DNA of 44,686 nt, taken from contig NZ_BBPQ01000012.1 of NCBI RefSeq assembly GCF_000787855.1, forward strand, positions 128,567 to 173,252, written 5' to 3'. Below the pieces are notes generated by a model. It saw only the letters and a list, made by a program, of their open reading frames with translations. It was not told the DNA's origin and did not search any database. This stretch comes from Streptacidiphilus anmyonensis. GTDB taxonomy: Bacteria > Actinomycetota > Actinomycetes > Streptomycetales > Streptomycetaceae. Below, in pieces: positions 31,088 through 40,966 of this stretch. Both the position numbers and the translations under genes were made by a program. Each line of letters begins with the position of its first letter. The first letter of the stretch is position 1.

Positions 31088-31168
31088 CTCGCTTCTCCTC
31101 ATCCTCACGCGACTCACGCGATCCCCGTGGCGGTCGGGGTGGTGCTTCCGTCCGCCGCTGTTGCTCTA

Positions 31169-32470
31169 TCAGATCATGCCGCTACCGGACGGTACGTCAC
31201 CACCGGACACATCGCCGTCGTCCGCGTCCTCTTCCTCACACAGCCGCCGGTACTTCTGGTTACGCATCCGCAGCAGTACCGCCGCCAGGACCGCGCACAG
31301 CAGCGAGCCGACGAGGACCGCCGCCTTGACGCGTTCGGTCAGCTCAGGATCGTGCGAGAAGGCCAGCTCGGCGATGAGCAGCGAGACGGTGAACCCGATG
31401 CCGGACAGAACCGAGATCGAGAACAGGTCCGCCCACTCAAGTTCCGGGTTCAGCTCCGCGCGGGTGAACCGGGCCGTCAGCCAGGTGCCGCCGAAGACGC
31501 CGAAGGTCTTGCCGATCACCAGGCCCAACACCACCCCGAGCGGCGCCGGCTCGGTGAACACCTGGACGAGGGCGTGCGGGCTGATCACCACCCCGGCCGC
31601 GAAGATCGCGAAGACGGGAACGCAGAAACCGGCCGAGAACGGGCGGACGAGGTGTTCGATGTGCTCGCCGGGAGAGTGCTCCTCGCCCGGGTCCTTGGTG
31701 ACCCGCAGCATCAGGCCCATCGCCACGCCGGCCACGGTGGCGTGCACACCGCCCTCGTGCATCAGCGCCCAGATGACCACGGCCAAGGGCACGTAGATGT
31801 ACCAGCCGTGAATCCGTGCCCGGTGCAGGAAGTAGAAGAGGATCAGGCCGAGCAGGGAGAGCCCGAGCGCCCAGAGCTTGACGCCGTGGCTGTAGAAGAT
31901 CGCGATGATCAGGATCGCGATCAGGTCGTCCACCACGGCCAGGGTCAACAGGAAGGCGCGCAGCGGCGACGGCAGATGCGAGCCCACGACGGCCAGCACG
32001 CCCAGCGCGAAGGCGATGTCCGTTGCGGTCGGGATCGCCCATCCGCCCAGGTGGCCGTTGGGTCCGCTGTTGACGATCACGTCGATGACCGCGGGGAGCG
32101 CGACGCCGCACACGGCGGCCGCCACCGGCAGCATCGCGGCGCGCGGGTCGCGGAGCTCGCCCACGACGAGCTCACGTTTGAGCTCGATGCCGGCCACGAA
32201 GAAGAAGACGGTCAGCAGCCCGTCCATGGCCCACTCGGCGAGGGTGAGGTCCAGGTGCAGTGGCTTGCTCGGCCCGATGGTGTAGGAGCTGACGGCCTCG
32301 TAGGAACCCGGCCACGCGTTCGCCCAGATGAGGGCCGTCACGGCGGCGATGAGCAGCAGGATGCCGCCGACCGTCTCCGCCCGCAGGGCGTCCGCGAGGA
32401 AGGCGCGTTCCGGCAGCGGCAGCCGGGCCAGGAACTGGCGACGCGGCGGCGGCGTCGGAGCGCTGCTCAC
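31169..32470 (-). CDS. nhaA: Na+/H+ antiporter NhaA
   Basis: A 433-aa antiporter with about 12 helices. The paired aspartates of LAVVDDLIAI and the PTATDIAFALGV helix form the ion-binding site, and FFFVAGIELKRELVVGEL is a family signature. It exports Na+ in exchange for protons in pH and salt homeostasis. The C-terminus carries an extra acidic tail (CEEEDADDGD). GTG start at 32470 with GAGG upstream; the ATG at 32548 would add a non-homologous extension. Confidence 0.92.
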   Translation of the reverse strand: MSSAPTPPPRRQFLARLPLPERAFLADALRAETVGGILLLIAAVTALIWANAWPGSYEAVSSYTIGPSKPLHLDLTLAEWAMDGLLTVFFFVAGIELKRELVVGELRDPRAAMLPVAAAVCGVALPAVIDVIVNSGPNGHLGGWAIPTATDIAFALGVLAVVGSHLPSPLRAFLLTLAVVDDLIAILIIAIFYSHGVKLWALGLSLLGLILFYFLHRARIHGWYIYVPLAVVIWALMHEGGVHATVAGVAMGLMLRVTKDPGEEHSPGEHIEHLVRPFSAGFCVPVFAIFAAGVVISPHALVQVFTEPAPLGVVLGLVIGKTFGVFGGTWLTARFTRAELNPELEWADLFSISVLSGIGFTVSLLIAELAFSHDPELTERVKAAVLVGSLLCAVLAAVLLRMRNQKYRRLCEEEDADDGDVSGGDVPSGSGMI

Positions 32471-32614
32471 GCGGAGGACCTCGCTTCCGTCTCGTACATC
32501 CCTTTTGTCACATGCTACGGAAGCAGGGGCGAGGCGCCGTCGAAGCACGCGGCCCGCCCCCGCCGTGAGGCTGGGGACGGGCCGCGGTCAGGACCGGTGG
32601 GCGATCCGGGCTGC

Positions 32615-34573
<1,959 letters not shown>

Positions 34574-34947
34574 CGCAACACTCCTCATCGATTACGTCCT
34601 GATTTCGTGAGATAGCTCACCAGGTCGACGGGTGTGCTGACAAGGCCCAGCCCCAAAATTGGTGTAGACCTCTCTGGCGGGCGGGGGCGGCATTCCGGTC
34701 GCGTACCGGCCGCGCGCCGGTTGCACAGTGGTTGGGACGGCTCCGGGACCGGCTTTGGGAACCGGACCGGAGGGGTGGGCCCTGGCGGGCCCCCGACAGG
34801 CCGTCAACTCGACCGGCCCCGCAGGCCCCTGCACGCGCCGTGGGCGGTGGCCGGACGGGGTCCTGGCCCCCTCCGTGCGCCCGGAGTCGCCAGGGGGCCG
34901 CCAGGACCGCCAGAGCCGCCAGGACCGCCGGGGCGGCCGGGGCCGCC
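34574..34947. other. intergenic region between acs and the carbonic anhydrase gene
   Basis: 374 bp without a gene. The acs-proximal half holds the acs promoter region and a dre-like site. The part near 34895-34945 is a run of CGCCAGGAC/CGCCAGAGC repeats leading into the 3' end of the carbonic anhydrase gene, where GCCGCC-TCA-GGCGGC forms a short stem. Confidence 0.6.
34658..34673 (-). promoter_or_regulatory. DasR-responsive element (dre)-like site upstream of acs
   Basis: On the minus strand AGAGGTCTACACCAAT, matching the palindromic dre consensus ACTGGTCTAGACCACT at 12 or 13 of 16 positions and with the GGTCTACACCA core common in natural sites. DasR is the GntR-type repressor released by glucosamine-6-phosphate, which would tie acetate use to amino-sugar breakdown (GlcNAc catabolism releases acetate). 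Confidence 0.6.
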
Positions 34948-35661
34948 TCAGGCGGCGGCGACCCGCGGGCGAACGGGCAGGAAGCCCCGGCTGCCGGGCG
35001 ACCAGACGTACGTCTGGGCTGTCGTCAGTTCGAAGTAGAGCCCGGTCAGTCGGATTGTGCCGAGCTCCGCCCTTCGGGCGACGCTCGGGTGGGCCCGCAG
35101 GTTGTCGAGCTGCTGGACCACGTTGGTCAGGCAGAGCCGCTCCAGCGGGTCGGTCGACGGAGGGCGCCCGTGGAAGCGCGCGGGCGTGTGGCGGACCCGG
35201 TGCAGGGAGTCCTGACCATGGCGTAGCCAGCGGGTCAGCGGCGTCCCGGCCCGACCGTCGCGACGGTGCGCCCCGTGCAGCAGGGACTGCATGGCGCCGC
35301 AGCCGGAGTGCCCGCAGACGGTGATGTGTCGGACGTTCAGGACGTCCACCGCGTACTCCACGGCGGCGAAGACGCTGTCGTCAGCCGTGGGCGGGACCAG
35401 ATTGCCGATATTACGGACGGTGAACAGCTCTCCGGGGCCGCTGTTGGTGATCACATTGGGGACCATCCGCGAGTCGGCGCAGGTGATGAAGAGCTGAGAG
35501 GGGGACTGTCCCTCCCGGGCCAGCCGCGCCAGCTCGGGACGGAGCAGTGGCGCGGTGTGCCGCTGGAAGTCCCGGATGCCGGTCAGGGCGTCCGGTGCGG
35601 CCGTGGCCGGGACGGATGGCGGGGACAGCGGGCAGGTCTCGGTGATCGGCGTGCTGTGCAT
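34948..35661 (-). CDS. beta-type carbonic anhydrase
   Basis: A 237-aa enzyme interconverting CO2 and bicarbonate. Zinc ligands and catalytic dyad: C61, D63 and R65 in ITCADSRMVPN, H118 and C121 in VCGHSGCGAMQ. A conserved DSVFAAVEYAVDVLNVRHI precedes the second zinc motif. The ATG at 35661 is chosen because GGAGA lies eight bases upstream; the in-frame start at 35718 has none. The last 25 residues (VWSPGSRGFLPVRPR) are typical of actinobacterial members. Zinc-dependent, and its upstream region shares a motif with the CooC-like ATPase region. Confidence 0.92.
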   Translation of the reverse strand: MHSTPITETCPLSPPSVPATAAPDALTGIRDFQRHTAPLLRPELARLAREGQSPSQLFITCADSRMVPNVITNSGPGELFTVRNIGNLVPPTADDSVFAAVEYAVDVLNVRHITVCGHSGCGAMQSLLHGAHRRDGRAGTPLTRWLRHGQDSLHRVRHTPARFHGRPPSTDPLERLCLTNVVQQLDNLRAHPSVARRAELGTIRLTGLYFELTTAQTYVWSPGSRGFLPVRPRVAAA

Positions 35662-35712
35662 GGGTCGCGTCTCCTGTGGGGTAGGACGGCGCGGCGGGGT
35701 GTGCCACGGGAA

Positions 35713-35752
35713 GGCCAAGAATCGGTAAATGAAGAGTAATGAACTCTTTACC
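35713..35752. promoter_or_regulatory. operator-like element upstream of the carbonic anhydrase gene
   Basis: GGCCAAGAATCGGTAA (35713-35728) is followed by an interrupted palindrome: GGTAA (35724-35728), AGAGT (35733-35737), ACTCT (35743-35747), TTACC (35748-35752). The first block and three further bases match the region upstream of the ATPase gene at 17 of 18 positions, on the opposite strand. It lies 52-91 bp upstream of the carbonic anhydrase ATG. Confidence 0.5.
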
Positions 35753-35819
35753 TTCCGGGCGCTCCCGGCGGCCCAAGTTCACCCGGGAGGGCGGAGCCCC
35801 AGGCCTGTGTAACGGTCGG

Positions 35820-36815
35820 TCAGACCCCCAGCGGTTCGGGGAGCTCGGCGAGGTGCTCGCCGAGCTCGAAATCCGGATCGACCTGTCCGGCGAGGTCGGC
35901 GCCGGTCTTGGCGTTGCCCCAACTCTCGGCGTTGCGCAGGTGGAAGGAGACCATCTGGCGCGTGTAGCGACCCCAGTCCCGTTCGGCGTGGGCGGCGTCG
36001 ACGGTCTCCTGCATGACCCGCAGCACCTCGGCGTTGGCCGGCTCCAGCTCGGTGAAGGCCGGCGCGCGCCCCTGCTCCGTCCGGCGCACCCAGGCGGACC
36101 GCCCGAAGCCGGCGAGCAGGGCGTCGCCCAATTCCTCGCGGAGGAAGTCGAGGTCGTCCTCGCTCTCGACCTTGTTGCCGATCACGTGCAGCCGGATGCC
36201 GTAGTCAGCGGCGTAGCCCTGGTACTGCCGGTACACCGCAACGCCCTTGCGGGTGGGCTCGCAGACCAGGAAGGTCTGGTCGAAACGGGTGAACAGGCCC
36301 GAGGCGAAGGAGTCGGCGCCGGCCGTCATGTCGGTCACCCAGTACTCCCCGGGCCCGTCGACCAGATGGTTGAGGCAGAGCTCCACTGCGCCCACCTTCG
36401 AGTGGTAGCAGGCGACGCCGAGGTCCTCCTCGTCGAAGGCGCCCGTAGCCATCAGGCGCAGTGACGCGCCGTCCACCGTGACCGGCCGGGCGCAGAGCCG
36501 GTACACGGGGTTGTCCTCGACGATGCGCAGCAGCCGGGAGCCTCGTCCGGGTGGCGTGGTCTTGATCATTGACGCCGCGTCGGCGATCCGGGGGTTTCCC
36601 CCGCGCAGGTACTCCTTGATGGCCGGGAGCTCGGCGCCCAGTGAGGGCAGTGCGGCGCACTCCTCGTCGGTGAGCCCCAGGGCGGAGCCCAGGTGCTGGT
36701 TCACATCGGCGTCCACCGCGACCACGGGGCTCCCGGTTACGGCGAGATGGCGGACGAACAGGGAGGACAGCGTGGTCTTGCCACTGCCGCCCTTGCCGAC
36801 GAAGGCGATCTTCAT
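35820..36815 (-). CDS. CooC/MinD-like P-loop ATPase
   Basis: A 331-aa protein of the MinD/CooC/ParA superfamily. It opens with the deviant Walker A GKGGSGKTT, followed by VVAVDADVNQHLGSALG and YWVTDMTAGADSFASGLF. CooC-type members load nickel into enzymes and relatives serve other metalloproteins or partitioning; the DxDxNQHLGxALG motif resembles the CooC group. A Zur-like palindrome 170 bp upstream and the neighbouring zinc enzyme (carbonic anhydrase) suggest a role in metal handling, as an inference. The ATG at 36815 with GGAG five bases upstream is chosen over an upstream in-frame start at 36914. Confidence 0.8.
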   Translation of the reverse strand: MKIAFVGKGGSGKTTLSSLFVRHLAVTGSPVVAVDADVNQHLGSALGLTDEECAALPSLGAELPAIKEYLRGGNPRIADAASMIKTTPPGRGSRLLRIVEDNPVYRLCARPVTVDGASLRLMATGAFDEEDLGVACYHSKVGAVELCLNHLVDGPGEYWVTDMTAGADSFASGLFTRFDQTFLVCEPTRKGVAVYRQYQGYAADYGIRLHVIGNKVESEDDLDFLREELGDALLAGFGRSAWVRRTEQGRAPAFTELEPANAEVLRVMQETVDAAHAERDWGRYTRQMVSFHLRNAESWGNAKTGADLAGQVDPDFELGEHLAELPEPLGV

Positions 36816-36981
36816 GGGAGCTCCGGACGGGACTCGGGGTGGTGCGCAGCGTGGAGTGGGGTGCGGCGCGACGCGGTCGCGCTGCCTGGGCCCGTCGGGG
36901 GCCGCCGAGGGCACGGCCCTCCGACGGTGCTCCCCGGCGATCGTGCCGACGGTGCGGTGTCGATGCGACGGCGACGCTTAT

Positions 36982-37012
36982 TGATAACCGTTATCGTCAC
37001 CGATTCTTGGCC
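36982..37012 (-). promoter_or_regulatory. Zur-like palindrome and shared motif upstream of the ATPase gene
   Basis: GATAAC-C-GTTATC (36983-36995) is a perfect 6-1-6 palindrome in a 7-1-7 Zur-box context in an AT-rich stretch. Overlapping it on the minus strand is GGCCAAGAATCGGTGACGAT (36993-37012), matching the sequence in front of the ZnuA-like gene (13225-13244) at 16 of 20 positions with the same orientation to the gene. The rest of the 316-bp spacer 36816-37131 is GC-rich with no gene. Confidence 0.55.
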
Positions 37013-37131
37013 ATCCTAGCGACGGTCCGGAGCCCGTAGATCGGCTTTCACTGATCCTTGACACTTTCGGGTGATGCACCCCACGTCCCCTTCGTGCTCC
37101 AGCCGCCCAGGAGTTCCGTAATGTCAGTGCG

Positions 37132-38133
37132 GTGAGCACGAGCACCCCTTCCTCCTCCGCCGCATCCGGCCCGGCCGACCCGCTGGCGCCCCTGGGCGAG
37201 CTGCCCGGCGTCGCCGGGGCCGTCGCCGAGACCCGCCGCGCCGTGGACCGTCTCTACGGGCACCGGGTGATGCGCCGCCGCGCCGCCGAGGTCACCTCCG
37301 AGGCTGCCCTGCGCGGCGCCCGCGCCTCCGCCGCTCTGGAGGGCGCGAACTGGCCTCTTGAGGAGGTGCGCCGCCGCACCGACTTCGGACGTGACACGGA
37401 GGCCCGCCTCGTCGGTGGTGCGCTGCGCCTGAACGCCGAGGTCGGACAGTTGCTCGGGACCTGGCGTCACTCCCCGCTCCAGGTGCTCGCCCGTCTGCAC
37501 CTGCTGGCCGTGGGCGACGGGGGAGGGGCTGCTTCCTCCGGCGTGGCCGACGAGCAGGCCGGGGACGCGGCCGATGGCATGGGAGTCACCGCCGTGGGGC
37601 GGCCGCGGCGGGCCGACGAACCCGCCGAGGTGCTCTTCGGGCACCCTCTGGCCGCGACAGAGAAGGCCGAGACGGAGCTTGCGGCGCTGGAGCGAGCCCT
37701 CGACCTCTCACTGCCCCCGGCGCCGTCGGCCGCCGAGGTCTCGGCACGATTGGATACCCTCGCGCACCTGTTGGCCAGTCGCGGCGGCACCAAGCACCCG
37801 AACGAGCGAACGGCCCCCGCCCTCGTGGTCGCCGCGGTCGTCCATGGCGAACTGCTTGCGCTCCGCCCCTTCACCAGCGCGAACGGCCTGGTGGCGCGTG
37901 CCGCGACGCGGATCGTGCTGATCGCGGAAGGGCTGGACCCGAAGGCGATCTGCCCGATGGAGGTCGGCCTCGCCGAGCTGGGCAGCGATGCCTATCTCGC
38001 CGCCCTCGTGGGCTACGCCTCCGGTACGGCGGAGGGCATGGCCGCCTGGATCGCCCACTGCGCCCAGGCGCTGCGCCTCGGCGTTCGTGAGAGCACGGCC
38101 GTCTGTGAGGCCATGCAGCGCGGCATGGCCTGA
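37132..38133 (+). CDS. degenerate Fic-fold protein (probably without AMPylation activity)
   Basis: A 333-aa, Ala/Leu-rich helical protein. LLALRPFTSANGLVARAATR (residues 241-260) aligns with the Fic motif HxFx(D/E)GNGRxxR: F247, N251, G252 and the last R256 are kept, but the catalytic His is R245, the acidic residue is S249 and the first Arg is L253. Upstream, SAALEG (66-71) matches the Fic inhibitory helix (S/T)xxxE(G/N). A Gly/Ala insert lies at 128-150. It is probably a binding or scaffold protein with a Fic fold. In S. coelicolor the syntenic gene is, from memory, annotated as an oxidoreductase. The GTG at 37132 has a distant AGGAG (20 nt); TAATGT nearby suggests a leaderless mRNA. Confidence 0.7.
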   Translation: MSTSTPSSSAASGPADPLAPLGELPGVAGAVAETRRAVDRLYGHRVMRRRAAEVTSEAALRGARASAALEGANWPLEEVRRRTDFGRDTEARLVGGALRLNAEVGQLLGTWRHSPLQVLARLHLLAVGDGGGAASSGVADEQAGDAADGMGVTAVGRPRRADEPAEVLFGHPLAATEKAETELAALERALDLSLPPAPSAAEVSARLDTLAHLLASRGGTKHPNERTAPALVVAAVVHGELLALRPFTSANGLVARAATRIVLIAEGLDPKAICPMEVGLAELGSDAYLAALVGYASGTAEGMAAWIAHCAQALRLGVRESTAVCEAMQRGMA

Positions 38134-38202
38134 CCTGGCACGCCCTCACTCATCCCGGCCGAGCGGGACGTGGCGCACGGCCCGGCCGGGCGGAAAAGGG
38201 TT

Positions 38203-38228
38203 GCGGCGGCATCGGGGGATGCCGCCGC
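38203..38228 (-). terminator. intrinsic terminator on the minus strand
   Basis: GCGGCGGCATC (38203-38213) and GATGCCGCCGC (38218-38228) form a perfect 11-bp stem with a 4-nt loop. On the minus strand it is followed by AACCCTTTT, a T-tract that is rare in this GC-rich sequence, so it stops transcription coming from the 38.2-38.5 kb region. Confidence 0.75.
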
Positions 38229-38480
38229 TGGCACAGGATCCGGGTGACCATGCGTTGCCTTTGTCGTGCCCATCCGGCGGGGAACTCTGCCCGTTCACCG
38301 GGTGTGGCGGCCCAGATCGTGGGTCGGCTAGCCGTGGGTGCTCGGAGGCTGTGCGCGGTCCGTGTGGCCTGACGCTTCGATGGTTCCTTTCAACGTCGCC
38401 GTCTGAGGTGTTCCATCTGGTCTCGCGGGCCGTACCTCCTTTGTAGCGCGGAACGGCCAGAAGCGGAACCCGGGGGCTCA
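38203..38480 (-). ncRNA. candidate 6S-like small RNA (boundaries approximate)
   Basis: The 435-bp gap 38134-38568 holds no convincing gene, yet ends on the minus strand in a textbook intrinsic terminator. CCAGAT and ATCTGG (about 38323 and 38432) can pair across the segment with GGC/GCC outside, compatible with a long interrupted hairpin. From memory, S. coelicolor encodes its 6S-like RNA (scr3559) between the genes syntenic to the two that flank this gap. 6S RNA mimics an open promoter and binds RNA polymerase. No model search was possible; the 5' end is not fixed and the orientation rests on the terminator. Confidence 0.45.
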
Positions 38481-38505
38481 CTTCTTTACCCGGCTTGCCG
38501 CTTCA

Positions 38506-38526
38506 CCCGGGGTGCTCCGCCCCAGG
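38506..38526 (-). terminator. hairpin downstream of the HAD phosphatase gene
   Basis: On the minus strand CCTGGGG and CCCCGGG form a 7-bp stem (one T/G wobble) with a 7-nt loop, about 43 bp past the stop at 38569. No T-tract. It may separate the phosphatase transcript from the putative small RNA. Confidence 0.4.
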
Positions 38527-38568
38527 GCTTCCGCAGCTCGACCCGTCCGTCGGCTCCGTCCCGGCCGG

Positions 38569-39420
38569 TCAGGCCCCGGAGCGTCCGGAGCGCCGCGCCG
38601 CGTACCAGACCAGTCCGGCCGCGGTCACGGCCGCGCCCAGAGCGGCGGCGGCCAGCATCGGACGACTGGTCACCGCGAGCGAGGCGCTGCGTTCCCGCAG
38701 TTGCACCGGGCGGGTGAAGACCAGGACCGGCCAGGACCGCGCCTGTGCCTCGCGCCGCAGGGCCCGGTCGGGGTTGACGGCATGCGGGTGGCCGACGGCC
38801 TCCAGCAGCGGCAGGTCGGTGGCGGAGTCGCTGTACGCGTAGCAGCGCTCCAGGTCGTAGCCCTCGACGGCAGCCAGTTCGCGGATCGCGACCGCCTTGT
38901 TCTCCGCATAGGCGTAGAAGTCGATCTCTCCGGTGTAGCAGCCGTCCTGCTCGGCCATCCGGGTGGCGATGACGTGGTCGGCGCCGAGCATCTCGCCGAT
39001 CGGCTCGACGAGCTCCGAACCCGAACTGCTGACGATCACGACGTCGCGGCCGGCCGCGTGGTGCTCCTCGATCAGTGAAGCCGCCTCGTCGTAGATCAGC
39101 GGGTCGATCAGGTCGTGCAGCGTCTCTGCGACGATCTCCCGGACCTGGGCCACGTTCCAGCCCCGCGCGAGGGAGGAGAGGTACTGCCGCATCTTCTCCA
39201 TCTGGTCGTGGTCGGCGCCGCCGGCGAGGAAGACGAACTGTGCGTAGGCGCTCTTCAGCACCGCACGGCGATTGATCAGTCCGCCCCGGTACAGGGGGCG
39301 GCTGAAGGCCAGCGCGCTGGACTTCGCGATCACGGTCTTGTCCAGGTCGAAGAAGGCTGCCTGGCGTGCTGGGCGGGGCTGCGGGTGGTTTTCCACGAGT
39401 CGAGGATAAGTGCCAACCAT
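38569..39420 (-). CDS. HAD-IB family phosphatase with C-terminal membrane helix
   Basis: A 283-aa haloacid-dehalogenase phosphatase: motif I FFDLDKTVIAKSS with the nucleophile Asp, motif II VVIVSSSGSELV, and motif III/IV region KAVAIREL... CYAYSDSATDLPLL. It resembles SerB-like HAD-IB enzymes (PSP family), which dephosphorylate small molecules, some of them lipid intermediates. A hydrophobic helix near the C-terminus (AAAALGAAVTAAGLVWYA) followed by RRSGR suggests membrane attachment. The start is uncertain: ATG at 39420 (MVGTYPRLVENH) is chosen for homology with the usual VENH-containing N-terminus; upstream in-frame starts at 39474 and 39483 have no site. In S. coelicolor it lies next to ssd. 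Confidence 0.82.
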   Translation of the reverse strand: MVGTYPRLVENHPQPRPARQAAFFDLDKTVIAKSSALAFSRPLYRGGLINRRAVLKSAYAQFVFLAGGADHDQMEKMRQYLSSLARGWNVAQVREIVAETLHDLIDPLIYDEAASLIEEHHAAGRDVVIVSSSGSELVEPIGEMLGADHVIATRMAEQDGCYTGEIDFYAYAENKAVAIRELAAVEGYDLERCYAYSDSATDLPLLEAVGHPHAVNPDRALRREAQARSWPVLVFTRPVQLRERSASLAVTSRPMLAAAALGAAVTAAGLVWYAARRSGRSGA

Positions 39421-39512
39421 TCGGCTCAAGGCCCGGCGCGTGGGTTTGCTTGAGAAGGGCTTCGGGTACACCATGGAAGTCACGGATCGTTCGCGACCGT
39501 GCTAACCCAGCT

Positions 39513-39579
39513 CGACTCCTCCCCCCCCGAGTCGGGCTGTGGAGGACGACCCCCGCTCTCCCCCCCGGCGGGGGTCGTC
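39513..39579. repeat. two stem-loops with poly-C loops
   Basis: CGACTC/GAGTCG (39513-39518, 39529-39534) encloses a loop with eight Cs; GACGACCCCCGC/GCGGGGGTCGTC (39545-39556, 39568-39579) encloses a loop with seven Cs. They lie one after the other in the spacer between the HAD gene and ssd. The second, with a 12-bp stem, may act as a terminator. Confidence 0.7.
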
Positions 39580-39650
39580 GCATGTCGTCAGCCGGATGCT
39601 GCGGTGCGATTTCCGGATGAACGCGGGGGATGCGTCAACCTCTCGACGCA

Positions 39651-39702
39651 TTATCCACTCCCACGTGTGGCCTCGTTTTCCACACGCCCTTGTTTATCCA
39701 CA
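39651..39702 (+). promoter_or_regulatory. three DnaA-box-like nonamers upstream of the tad operon
   Basis: TTATCCACT (39651-39659), TTTTCCACA (39676-39684) and TTATCCACA (39694-39702) lie in the same orientation within 52 bp. The last is the canonical E. coli DnaA box and one or two changes separate the others from it. CCACGTGTGG at 39661-39670 adds a small inverted repeat. The 376-bp spacer 39421-39796 has no gene. Confidence 0.55.
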
Positions 39703-39796
39703 GATTGCGGCTCGCTACAGCGGTCACTTGCGAATTCGGCGCACTGTGGTGTCCGCGCCGAAACGGGCGCGTCCATCACTCCGTGAGGGAGCCGAC

Positions 39797-40966
39797 ATGG
39801 CCGCACGCCCACCCACCGATCCGCCTGACGGGCCGCCCGCGGTCCCGCCCGCCGGTCCGTCCGTCCCGTCGCTCGACGGACGGCAGCTGCGGTCCGGGCC
39901 GCTCATCGTCACCGAGGACGACGAGCTGATCGAGGCACTGCTCAAGCTCTGCGCCGCCGCTGGAGCCACTCCGCACGTCGTGTGCGGGGCCCCGCCGCCG
40001 CGCCAGGCATGGGAGGCCGCGACGCTCGTCCTCGTCGGAGTCGACGTGGCCGAACGCATGGCTTCGTTGGCTCGGCGGCCGGGCGTGCTCCTCGTCGGGG
40101 CCGATCTGGACGACGCCGCCGTCTGGCAGAAGGCCGTCGCCATCGGCGCCGAGCACGTCGTCTTCCTGCCCGACAGCGAGCCCTGGTTGCTCGATCGGGT
40201 CGCCGACGCCGCGGAGGGCGTCGGTTCGCCCGCACTCACTGTCGCCGTGATGGGCGGACGCGGCGGGGCCGGGGCCTCGACACTGGCCTGCGCCCTCGCC
40301 CTGACAGCGGCGCGAGAGGGCCATCGGACGGTCCTCATCGACGTCGATCCGCTCGGCGGCGGGCTCGACGTCCTGCTCGGCGGGGAGGAGGCGGTGGGGC
40401 TGCGCTGGCCCGATCTCGCCTCCTCCCGAGGCCGGGTCAACGCCGTCGAGTTGGAACAGTCCCTGCCCCGGTTGCACCGCCTCGCGGCCCTCAGCTGGGA
40501 CCGCGGGGACACGCTCACCATCCCCGTGGAGGCGGTGCGCACCGTGCTCGGGGCCGCCAGGCGGCGCGGGGGCGTGGTGGTGCTCGACCTGCCGCGACGC
40601 ATCGACGACGCGGCCGCGGAGGCTCTCGAACAGGCCGATCTGGGCCTGTTGGTCGTGCCGGCCGAGCTACGGGCGATGGCGGCGTCGAGCCGGGTGGCCG
40701 CCGCGGCGGCCATGCGCCTGTCGGATGTGAGGGCCGTCGTCCGCGGCCCTTCCCCGAGCGGCATGACAGGAGCCGAGGTCGCGCGCGGCCTGAGGCTGCC
40801 GCTGGCGGGGGAGCTGGCCCCGGAGCCGGGGCTGGCCGCCGATCTGGAGTGCGGGCGCCCGCCGGGCGCCCGGCCCAAGGGACCGCTGGGCCGGTTCTGT
40901 ACCGCGTTTCTGACCGAGGCTCTGGCCGGGGCCGGCCTCACGGACGGTGGGGGAGTGGCGGCATGA
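39797..40966 (+). CDS. ssd: septum-site-determining/TadZ-like ATPase (Ssd)
   Basis: A 389-aa protein: an N-terminal receiver-like domain (LIVTEDDELIEALLKLCAAAG, quoted to its first 20 residues) and a MinD/CpaE-type ATPase with deviant Walker A GGRGGAGASTLACALA, followed by VLIDVDPLGGGLDVLLGGE. TadZ/CpaE proteins place Tad pilus machines at their cellular site; in mycobacteria the homologue Ssd affects septation. The ATG at 39797 follows GAGGGAG. It opens the tad operon; its stop overlaps the tadA start (ATGA). Confidence 0.87.
   Translation: MAARPPTDPPDGPPAVPPAGPSVPSLDGRQLRSGPLIVTEDDELIEALLKLCAAAGATPHVVCGAPPPRQAWEAATLVLVGVDVAERMASLARRPGVLLVGADLDDAAVWQKAVAIGAEHVVFLPDSEPWLLDRVADAAEGVGSPALTVAVMGGRGGAGASTLACALALTAAREGHRTVLIDVDPLGGGLDVLLGGEEAVGLRWPDLASSRGRVNAVELEQSLPRLHRLAALSWDRGDTLTIPVEAVRTVLGAARRRGGVVVLDLPRRIDDAAAEALEQADLGLLVVPAELRAMAASSRVAAAAAMRLSDVRAVVRGPSPSGMTGAEVARGLRLPLAGELAPEPGLAADLECGRPPGARPKGPLGRFCTAFLTEALAGAGLTDGGGVAA

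Noticed and set aside
39651-39702. A chromosomal replication origin
   Set aside because: Only three DnaA-box-like sites, no AT-rich unwinding element and no dnaA/dnaN nearby; treated as a regulatory cluster instead.
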